This document shows, piece after piece, positions 37,401 through 49,400 of a stretch of 64,000 bases of DNA; position 1 is the stretch's first letter, and each line of letters opens with the position of its first letter. The stretch lies in assembly GCA_043228905.1 (NCBI GenBank), contig JBHGNT010000003.1, positions 24,800,001 through 24,864,000 on the forward strand. The letters are read 5' to 3'. The DNA comes from Azolla caroliniana. Taxonomy: Eukaryota > Polypodiophyta. The position numbers were made by a program, and so were the translations under genes. The notes below the pieces were generated by a model. It searched no databases. It was not told the origin of the DNA and saw nothing but the letters and a program-made list of their open reading frames with translations.

Positions 37401-40400
37401 TCTACTCTCTACATTCAGAACAAGCTGCCCACAGGTTCCATCGCTACCATTATTTGACATGAATGCACTGAGTTATTTTCCAATGATAACCTTTGCCTGG
37501 GTTTTACTCACTTTTTTCGGATTATATCTGGGAGCCATTGCCAACTCCTTTTCAGTGGATCTTTCCCAACAGTCGAATTTGCAGGAGCTCACCACAATCT
37601 TCATTTGTGCTACCACATAAGATCACAGGGTTCTTCATCAATGGCAGCTGATTGATAGGTGTTCTCTGGGAGATAATTTATGAGATGCAAATAGGTTTTG
37701 TTTAGGATAGCAGTATTAGGAACAACACCTTTACCTTTTTTAAGACCACAGCATGGTCTCTTCTCCTGATTGCAATAAGTCTTACAAGAAGTGAACTAGG
37801 GCTTTCTAAAGCATTTCTACATCTTTATGTACAATGTGGGAACAATTTCTTTATAGATTCCCATTTTTGATATATAAACTCACACCTCTGACCAGAGAAT
37901 GAAGCATGCAAAGTGAAATATTACCTCATAAATGGCACGTGAATGTGGATTCATTCTTATTAATTGTTAGATTTCAAGCCATTTATTATTTGGAATCTAG
38001 CATTAAAGACAATTTTCTTTCTTTGTTTCTTTTCTTACTTATGTTGACAAATTAATACACATGATTGTAATTATTTCTTAAATCTCATAAGGCATTATGT
38101 TCTTTTAGAAAGAAAGAAAGATATATTAATGTCTTTTAAGAGGCCAAAATGGCCTATAAGACCAAACAAGAGATTACATCTTAAGTGTTGTCTCGTCTTT
38201 GAGAACAACAAATCAACAAATCAAAATAAAATAAATATTACTCCATAAATATCAAAGTAAATAAGATAAAAAAAGATGAGGGAAATTGGTTTTCGGCACA
38301 TTTGAGATTCTAAAGTTAGATGTATTGTAACTTTTGTCTTCGAAAGAGATCTCTGCCATAGGTCGATCCAGAATGGAAAGGTCTCCGAAGTGAGGGAAGC
38401 ACCTGTGATGGTGGGAGGTAATGGCTTTTATCTGTTGATGACAAGGGTGTTGAGGTTGTGGTCCATGGGGCTGGGGCCTATGTGCACGACAAATTGCTAT
38501 TGCCCGATCAATTGTAACCCCTTTGTTATGTCCTGGTCAGGAGCCCATTTGTGTAACCCTTGATTACCTTGTAGCATTAGTAGGAGTGATGGGGCTAAAG
38601 AAAGTTGTGATTGTTCTTTGTGGATGAGCTTGTGTGGCTGTATTCTTGAGCAACTTTTCCCGATGTCTCTTCAGCTCTAGCAAGAAAAGTCCTAGGCACT
38701 GTTGGTCCTCATATTCCATTACCTTGCGTAGCGGGCCAAAGCCTTGTTTAAAGAGGCAATGTTATCTCCCTCTGATTTCATAAAAGACACTACAGTGACA
38801 GACATAGTGTTCTTCGGATTCCACTCCTTGATGACACAATTGGCAAATTCTTTCTTCTAAAGGTATTCGTGTATATCTGCCTACCTCGATCTGTAACTGA
38901 TGTGATGAATTTATTCTTTATTTCTTACTGAATTTTCATATTTTTCTGAAGTTTGTAAATGAAGTAATTTTGTTTAATTATTTATTTATGTTTATGATAT
39001 TTGACTCTTTATATGGCAGGAGAATGTATGGGAATAACTTTTCTGGGCCCATTCCCCCAAGTATATTCACATTGCAATCATTGCAAAAACTGTGAGTTTC
39101 AAGATCTAATTTGCAATTATAAACAAGTTATGGAGGAGCAAACATGGAAAGATTTAAAAATCCATTATTTCAATACTTTACATTGACGGGACAATCATGG
39201 AACACAATTGCCAACCCTTCCTGTCACCCACTTAAGCCGATGACATGGCCAAAATACTTCATTCATTACTTAAACCTATGTATGGCCCACCCACCAATGG
39301 CCTAGTGTGGAGAGTACTAGTTCCTCTAGGTTCTACTTTAATCATGAATGGAAATACAAAATTGGGTCGGCTAGATCCCAGTCTGTACCTTTAAGTGTTT
39401 AATACTACTGCTGTAGAGTTTAGGCATTGTTATGTTCTAATTCATGGTGAGGTTTATCTGTTTCTTCAAATATTGCAAGACATAGTAGCCCATTCATTAA
39501 TTCTATGAAAAAATATTGCTAATAAAATCACGACTCAATCGTATAGAAATTAATTTAATAATAAAATTTGAGATGCCCTTTTCATAGTTGAAATGTATTT
39601 AATAACTTTTCTTTATTGTTATTTAAAGTTATCATAATCATATAGTTGTAGTAATATTAATAAAATGTGGAATATGTGTATTAATTAATCCCAAAATAAT
39701 AAGGAAGTTTCCTAATATATGTATATATACACACATATTTTTATAGCATTTCCTCATAAATAAAAACAATTATTTTTAAACAAGCATTAAAATATATGCT
39801 AATTAATTAAATGTAGAAATTACTATAGTCATTTAAGATATGTTAAAAGAATCTTTGATAAATTTATAGCTAGGATTCCAATAGTTCAAACATTAGTAGA
39901 TATTCTAAAACTATTGCTTCAATAAATCCTAATTTACGTTAAATTATGCATGAAGGGCATAATTATAAATAGTGGCAAGGGTCACTATTGACCATGTTTT
40001 CTTGCTACTTGTCAGGTTATTTTCGAGGTTTTTTAGACATGTTGCCTTCTATGTAGAAAGATGAAGTAGGATGCACAGATATACATATGTTTTCTTTGGT
40101 ACGTGTCTATCACTTTATGGCGCATTTGGAAGTGATAGACACATACCAAAGAAAACACAATATGTGTATCTTGGAGGAGAAAAGTTCTGCCCATCAACAA
40201 TCTTGACTGTTATAATTTATTTGTATAGAGTTGATCTGTACTCACCGTAGCTTATGGGAGGCATCTAACAGTTCAAGAACAAGAAGGCTGATGTGATTTT
40301 CATTGAGTTTGGGGACATTTGACCCTCTTATTTTCAGGTCAGGTGGATGATGTAGAATGTCAGTATAGCCCTCCATAATTGCTTCTTGTACATAACAGTT

Positions 40401-43400
40401 AGAGACCATTTTATTATCTTTGTAATATTTCTTATATAATGTGTATTGTCAGGTACATTTATTGTGGCCTTAGGCATTTTATATATTTTCATCTACACTG
40501 ATACAGATTGTTCATTGAAAAAACAGATTAATTGTCAAATGGTTATTTTTAAGTTTTAGATGTTGAAGTTATTCTAAGAATATGAATACCTTTGATGAAG
40601 AATTTTAGTTTAGAGAATCTTGGAAGAAACCATATGCTATGTTCTCATTCAAACTACTGTTTCTTTTTGTTAGGAGCATAGGTGATGTGTCAAATGCAGG
40701 GCTAATACCGTCCAGTTTTCGACCTTTGACAAACATAAACTATTTGTAATTTTCTTTATTTTAGACTTCTATGAGTTCAGGACTTTCACAAAATTTGATT
40801 TTGTCTCATTAAATAAGAGTGGATAATGTAGATCTCTAAGGCACAATGGACTTGGTGGATCAATTCCTGCAGATATAGGAGGCTTAGACAAACTTACATT
40901 TCTGTACGTGGAGGGCAAAACATGTGTCCAATGTGTTGAAACATTGTTTATAATTAATTCTTATTATGTTGGTGGTGCTCAGAGATTTGAGCTTCAATAA
41001 TTTGTCGGGAACAATTCCTTCAACGTTTGCAGCCCTGAACAATCTTAGGACGCTGTAAGTCTTATATGACATCTACCCATTTTTTCACAATATATTTGAA
41101 ATTACAAGAAGTATTAACAATTGAGAACTATATACATACTTGTTTTTGAATTCTAGTTCGGATTAGTTGCGGGAAACCTCAATATGTGGTACTCAGGACA
41201 GAATGCCACTAGATACAAAACACTTCTGTTTGCAAGGTTGTATGCATCTGAAAGCTTTGTCTAGGCAGAGGTCTTAGAGCCCTGGATAATGATACACATA
41301 TTTTCTTTGTGTGAGCCCAAAGAAGATGACCTCTTTGAGACTAGATTCACTGAAGACTAAATTGTGAATCTGATATTCCATATATATATATATATATATC
41401 GTGAGATCCCTATCAGAAAATAGAAAGTCATTGGAAGTAGTGCAAAATTTGAACCACATCCTTAACTTTTGTGTGGTGCAGAGTTCTACCACTGAAAGTG
41501 CACATATGATCAACAAAAGGATCCTAAAAAGGGATCCAGAACTTGTTCAATCCATGTTCGAAAACTTGAATAATCATTTAACAAATCAGATGACATGAAT
41601 TTATTACAAGATGTCCAAAGGGGTTTTACAAAGAACGATTCTAATTTGAAATGATTGACTAAAACCATCACATATCAATAAGTGTATATGTCCTGGCATT
41701 TTATCCGAATGCCCATGTAGGAAGGTAAAGGATAAGATGTCTAATGACTTTACGAGGTAAAAAATCAATGGTAACTCACAATTTGTTTCTATTGTAGGTG
41801 CCTTTGCTTCTAGAACTCGATGAATACCCTTTAACAATGCATGTTTATATATATATATTATTATATATACAAGCATTCTCAATAGTTTGTGCTATGGGAT
41901 TGATTCCTTTTAATTGAACTTGATAATCTTAATATTAGCCGACACATTTATTATTATTTTTTCCAAACCAAAATATCCTTCCATTAGTTTTAAAAAACCT
42001 ATCAAGTACAAACTACAAAAGAGATGAAAAAGAAGAGGAAAAAGGACTATCCCAATGAATAGCCATGGATCCTGCCGCCTACTTTCATCATACCAGAAAA
42101 TGTCATCATAATAATTAGACACCTTATACAGGCCTTCAAGGATAGAGTTTGCATGACACATTTGCACATAATAGTTAGCAAATAGCTGAAAGAACATTGT
42201 TAAATAAAGAAGTTATTACACCCTTCTCTTCATGGAGTTCCATATAACCCCTTAAACAATCTTTGCAAGACAGCATCCCAATGAGCCATGGGCTTCCAAA
42301 AATTAGGACCCTTGATGGCATAACAAATTTATCCACTTTTGGTTTTGAACAGACATTATCAACTCTAAATTCTTTGACACTCAAACATTTGTCTCTATCT
42401 CTGTTGGCTATCTTTACACAAAAATTAATTTTGCCATTGCTTTTCAACATTTAAAGCATGTATGCTTTCTTCTCTCATCAGACAGAGTTAAGCTTCCTCA
42501 CCCATATATAACCTCCTCCCTTTCCATTCATATAATATAAGTGATTAATTTTCTACTTTTCCTAAATGCACACCATCTAGGAAAACTGATCCTAACGAAA
42601 TTGATTGTATTTTACTTCTATGTTTTTGCAGGTTTCTTGGAAATAACAACTTGCAAGGAAATATATCTGTTCTTGGTGAAATTCAATATTTGGCTAGTTT
42701 GTAAGCCTAGCATTTCCACCACTCATTATCTCTTTGAAAGATCATTGTTCTTGAAATAATTCCGAACTTGTGTAAATGAAGATTGTGCTGATGCAATTAG
42801 CTAAAGCTTTGTATGCTGTCAGCCTCCTTGAGTCTCCAGCAAGGCATTGTATCTCCATTATACAATATCCAATCTCTGTATTCCATTGCCAATACTGTCA
42901 TGCATAATCACTATCCATGGTATCCTGTAGAACAACCATATTCACAAGATAAATCTTGGCTTAAAACAGGAAATGTTGGGCTTTGACCATTCCATCAGAT
43001 GACTCAAAATTTGAAGCACATAAAAGGAGAGATTTACAAAGGTTTAAACATTGGATATGGCCTGTGGGGAGTTATATCAATTCAAGCAAACCTTGCAAAT
43101 ATCTCATACTTGCAATCTAGTAAGGAGATTTTAAATGATAGAGACTGATGGCAAAACAACCACTTCTTTTTCGAAAATAATCTCATAACTCTTCAAATCG
43201 TATGTTTTATGGGAGAAATAGTGTATATTTATTCTGATGTATGATCGTGTACATTATTTTACAATTATTTCTTGCAATCTAGGAAGGCAATTTTAAATGT
43301 TAGAGATTGATGGCAAAACAGCCACTCCTTTCTCAAAAATGATTGCATAACCTCAAATCATATGTTTTATGGGAAAAATAGTATATATTTTTTCTGATGT

Positions 43401-46400
43401 ATGATTGCATACATTATTTTACAATTATTTCTTGCAATTTAGGAAGGCGATTTTAAATGATAGAGACTGATGGCTAAACAGCCACTTCTTTTTTAAAAAT
43501 AATCTCATAACTTCAAATCATATGTTTTATGGGAAAAATAGCATATATTTTTCTTATGTATGATTGTGTACATTATTTTACAATTATTTCTTGTCTTTTC
43601 AGGGATATCTCCTATAACCAACTATCAGGGCCTCTTCCAACATGGTTGGATAGAAGTTCTCTTGAAGCGTATGATAATATTTCTCATCTTGAGGTTTTCC
43701 TTGAATAATAATGTATTGCTTATAAAGATGTGTTTTATTTGCTTTATATAGTATAATATTTCAATTCATAATGGATATCTAATTTTGTTAACGCCGTAAA
43801 TTAATTGAAATTTTAATGTGTCTGTCTATAGTTAAGTTTCTGGGAAATATTTATAGTGATTTATCTTTATTTATTTATTGTAGGAACTTGTTATGGAACT
43901 TGTTTCAGCCAATTGATAGTGAAAGCAGGTAATGTGTTTCCAATTGTTCTCGGTTTTACAACAGAAGGTTATCTCTAATATTATTTTCAAATTTATCTTT
44001 GGAGGTCATTAATCTTCTCTATAAACACCTTACTGTATCCATATTACTGTTTGGTCCAGTTCTTTTAGTCTTCTTATTGCTAGTCATAACGCAAGTTACC
44101 TCTTATTGAAGACTGCTTACCCTATAGCAAGATTAGGAACCTTCTCAGAATATGGACTTGAGCCCTTCTGTGTATAATATTGCTATAGGAGCTGGTCCTA
44201 CAGTCCTCTAGATAGACAGAAGGAAAGATATGTTGATGTCTCTCAAATGGTGAGGATGACATTGAGACTAGAGATTACAAAAAAAATTCTTATCTCATCT
44301 CAAGCAAACATTAGTCAACATGGAGAGTTAACTTTTCATTTTGGATTTATTTTTATAGACTGCAATATACAACATTCAATTGTTTGGATAACACATCACC
44401 TTGTCAACGAACAACGGCTGGAACAAGTAATATAGTAGTTCAATAATTAAATAAATATGCTTCACATGTAATAATATGCTCACTTATCTTCTATAATTTA
44501 TGACATGGGGAAATGAGCTCAAAATCAGCTTTTGTATGTGCATGTGTTTGTATATAGAGTATCTTCCGCCAAATAGTTTCTATTAGTTTTTCAACAGTAT
44601 AATCTATTTGCTTTTGTGTATGCCTGTTGTTTTGTTTATTATTATTTTTTAATTTCGTTGTTTTTATGTCTCTTTTGTATTCCCAAAACAGTTATTGGAA
44701 ATGATAGAATTTGACTTCTATCTTTGTCTTTGGATTTTTGTTTTGGATATATGTATATATGCTAAGATTAATTTCATATATTGGTATTGCTATTGGGCTA
44801 GAAAAATGAATTATGAATTTCTGATTTCATATGAAATTATAGCTATCATAAAGTAACACATGCTAACGTCAAGACCATGGTTTTATTGGCAGATGTAGGA
44901 TTTTCAATAAATTGTGGAGGTCCTGACGTTAAAACTATCTCAGACCAAACTGTTTACACTGCTGATAATGAAGATCTTGGAAACTCTAGTTACTTCCAAA
45001 ATAATGATGGAACATGGGGAGTGAGCTACACTGGATATGATGACAATGGTGGTGGTAACACTTTCTATACTACTTTGGTGACATTATCTGATATCCAGGG
45101 CACTTCTGATCAGGAACTATATAAGACTGCACGTGGTGCTGCAAACACTTTAAGATACTATGGGAAAGATATGACAAATGGTGTTTATCATGTTGATCTA
45201 CATTTTGCTGAGATAGTGATAACTTATGATGGCCATCGGCAAAATCACGGAAATAGAAAATTTGACGTTTACATACAGGTGCAACTGATATTCTTATCCT
45301 ATTAATCTTAAAGGTGTGAAGTGAGACATTTCTGTTTTGTTATACTCTATATTACTGGTGGGTAACATCAATGTGGGTTCTTAGCCCAGTAAAGAATCAT
45401 TTGAGCAGTGTATCTGTTTTCAGGATAGAAGCATTCATAGAAGAGGGTATAGATATACTCTATTTTTGAGGTATAGATTGAATGTCTTAATGTCTTAATG
45501 GCTCATTGTTATGTCATAGTGTATTTTGGACGTATTTTTTGAGTGGCTTATCTTTCTTTCTGGAAGGGTGGTAATATCTCCCCATTGGGAACCAGATGGT
45601 GAAGGTAATATAGTTTAGAAACCATAGAAATCATGCATTCTTGAGAAATCCTAGCCTTCTTGCGCATAGAAATAGGAAATTGAACTCTTGGCCTTTGTGA
45701 TTGAAGGACATTGTTGACATGGTTTTAGATGGTGTAATCAGTGTCTAGGAAAGCGTTTGGATGGTGGTTCACTATATTAATGGGACGAGATTGAAATTCG
45801 TAAAGGTGTTGAAAAGGTCAGTTCATTGGAAATGCTATGTCATGGTGGCATACAATGATGGAGATCCTCAGTTCCGGTGATCAGGCGCCAGACCTGATTG
45901 GTATCGGCTGCTCATGTTTGTGTGCATTGAAGCTGTTTATGTTTGTGAAAGTGCTTTGAGAGATGTCAATATATCTTTCTTTTTTTCTATGTTAATGGTC
46001 TCAAAATTCTTTGTCTTGACTGAATTCATGTAAATAGAAATTGGCTCTTCATACTAGAGATGTTTCAAGTATGTGAACAGTGTAACATATTGAAGATTCA
46101 TTAATTTTTCATTAAACACAATTCTACAACATACATGTTGACCCTCTTAACTTATCTTAAGAATGACAATTGCAGGGTGTCAGACTCTTAGAAGATTTTG
46201 ACATTCGTAAGGAAGCAAATGGTTCATTCAAAGCATTGGTAAAAAGTTATTTGATTAATGTTGAAAACAATGTTCTCGACATTCATCTTTTATGGTCTGG
46301 GAAAGGCTCATGTTGTTTACCAACCCAATGGACATATGGACCCTTGATTTCAGCTATACATGTTTATCCTGGTATTTTCCTATATGGTATTAATCTATTT

Positions 46401-49400
46401 TTTGTGTTTAAGTGAAAGTACTTCTCTCTAAGAAAAATGTTATGTACATCATTTGATTCTAATTCATAGCTTATTTTAAACCAGATTTTAATGTTGATAG
46501 CAAGAAACACTTGAGTACTTCAAGAATCATTGCAATTGTGATTTCAATTTTTGTGGGACTCTTGGTTGCTATTATTGTTCTTATTCTCTGGAGAAAATGT
46601 TGCAAGTCAAGCCGTCAAGCCCCACTAGGTGACAAATTGGGATGTTTGATTTCTCATTTTATTTCAGTCATGAGCTTATCAGCTTGTAAGTGGGCTTGAT
46701 TTCTGTTTCATATAAATCTGATTAATAGCTTCAGTAGGGATCCGGGAAATGGAATCAAAACCTTACATGTTCAGTTATAATGAATTGAGGATTGCTACAG
46801 ACAACTTCCATTTGAACAACAAACTGGGTGAAGGAGGTTTTGGATCTGTTTACAAGGTATCGATCATGTCTGCTTTTTGTATTTGTGAATACCATACAGA
46901 ATTTTCCTGTATTTAGAATGTGTATTTATTGATGGTGAGAAAAAACTGTTGGTATGCACCAAACTCCATGTTGGTTGTGGTGCTCAAAAGGAAACAATGT
47001 AGGAATGATTCATGATCGACGAGGGTGGTATTGATGCATCAGATAGAATGTTTCATAGAGTAGTTCTGGGAGATTTTTTTATAAGGCTGATAATTGATTC
47101 CTTAGCTTTAGGGTCACATTTTGGCACATCTGAGTCAGTAAATGATGAGAATTGATCAAATTCTAAAGATATAATCATTGATGATGTTTTGGGCTTTTCT
47201 TAGATTGTCAAAGAGGATTAGTTGTTCCTGCTAGACAATTACTTGTGATGAATTATGAATTGCAAAAAGGGGACACATTGACACCCTGTGTGTTTTTGCC
47301 CATCTTCACATGCTTGCAATTGTATTGCCTCATCTTTGGATATTTCTAGTCATAAAACAGCATTAGTAATAAAATATATTACTAAAAAGCATAGTATACT
47401 TTGTTTTCCATCTTATAGCACACATAAGTCTGAAGTCTTGCGATAATAGTTTATGGTGGCTTAACTGAAAGTCTGATGTGACAGCATTTTAGTGTGGGTG
47501 ATGAACATTGTTGAAAACTTGTTGTTTGGAGATACTCAGAATAGCAAATCAGATATTAAAATGAACCCTCTTTATGACACGAGACAAGCATTTGGTATAT
47601 TGTCAAGAAATTCAAGATAGCATCACATATTGATAATATTGATTCTCTTTACTAATAATCACTGTTGGATGCTGACATTGAAGAATGTTTCCAGTCACAT
47701 GACATAAATATAAATGTCCAACCATATTATCCACACTTCGACATGACCAAAATAAAAAAGAATAGGGTGATCTGAGTTGATATTGTTAAATTCTATAATG
47801 TGAGAATGTGTCAACTTCAAAACACCTCTTGTTAGGAAGATGGCTCACAATGTAAGGCCCTTGTTTTACACTTGTGACAGGATGGGTTTATCTTTAGGCT
47901 CTCTTATATGGATACACATCTTTCTTATATGCTTCATAGTGTGATAGGGGCAGCTCATGAACTCATGACATCAGTTAGAGATTTCAACATTAAATATCTT
48001 GCCCAGTCTTTTAGGCCATTTTGGGCTCTCAAAGACATTAATATATCTTTCCTTTGTTCTTTTATCACAACACAAAAGAAGTATCTGGTGTTGATCAATT
48101 TTTTATTTTGTAGGGACATTTACCAAATGGGACAATAATTGCTGTGAAGAAGCTTTCTTCAAAAGCAGACAAAGGAACAAAAGAGTTTCTCAATGAAGTT
48201 TTCACCTTATCTACAGTACACCATCGCAACCTTGTGAAGTTACTTGGATGCTGTGTCCAAGGCCAGGAGAAAATTTTAGTTTTTGAGTTTTTAGAGAATA
48301 ACAGCCTTTCGCAATATCTACTTGGTAATCTGCTCTCTTTTTCTCTTAACATTATATGCTTGTCATTTACAGTCAACAAAATTATGCTGATAATATTAGT
48401 TTTCGTTCATACAGAAAACAAATCCTTTATGGACTGGTCTACACGATTTAACATTTGTCATGGAATTGCACGAGGGCTTATGTATTTGCATGAAGAATCG
48501 AGGTCACGCATAGTGCATAGAGACATAAAAGCCAGCAATATTCTTCTGGATGGGAATCTGAACCCCAAAATAGCAGATTTTGGTCTAGCTAAATTCTTCA
48601 GTGAGGAAAAGACCCATGTTAGCACACGTATTGCTGGGACCATGTAAGTCAAACCCTAACTAATGTATTTTTGTCACGTTATATTGGTAGCAAAATGTTG
48701 ATCACAAGAAATGAACAAACAGTTTTATGATACGAATGTCAGTTTTGTCAAATTGTGTATGAAAGATTGAGTTTATGGGTATTATTGACACTGGAACATT
48801 TGTTCTATCACTTTCTGGATTTATATAGATGCTAGACCGTACCCAAATCCACTATTTGAGTAATTTGTATGTATCAGCAGTTTGTAGCACAATAATTACT
48901 TGTCACAGAGTTGCATGAGGGCATATGTATTTGCATGAACTTGGATTGTAGTTTATTTAATGAGACAAGAATGTACTTACCTTCAAATGGTATAAGCAAC
49001 AGATAACAACGTACTAATATATCTTGGATGGTAATGTACTAATATATAACAGGATTAAAGCCAACTTTGTCTTGTATTTCGTCAATATTTAAATAAATGA
49101 AATAATTATATATTCATATGTTTATCCATATCTTTATGAAGAACATGAGATATACTTTGTTAGGAGTGTCCCCAAAGCTATCATTTGAATGCATTGATGG
49201 GTTATAAGTATTAAAATCATGGAACTTTGCAGAGGATATCTTGCACCAGAATATGCCTTCGGTGGAAAACTTACTGAAAAGGCAGACATATACAGCTTTG
49301 GTGTTCTTTTACTTGAGATTGTTAGTGGCAGAAGCTGTACAGATACTGGACAGATTTCTCTTTTAGAATGGGTATGTATCTTTGATTATTTTTGTAGGGA

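Noticed and set aside
44893-45278. Malectin exon starting at the stronger-looking GGCAG acceptor
   Set aside because: It would put the exon one phase off the previous exon; the TTATAG acceptor at 44842 keeps one open frame. Kept as a noted alternative only.
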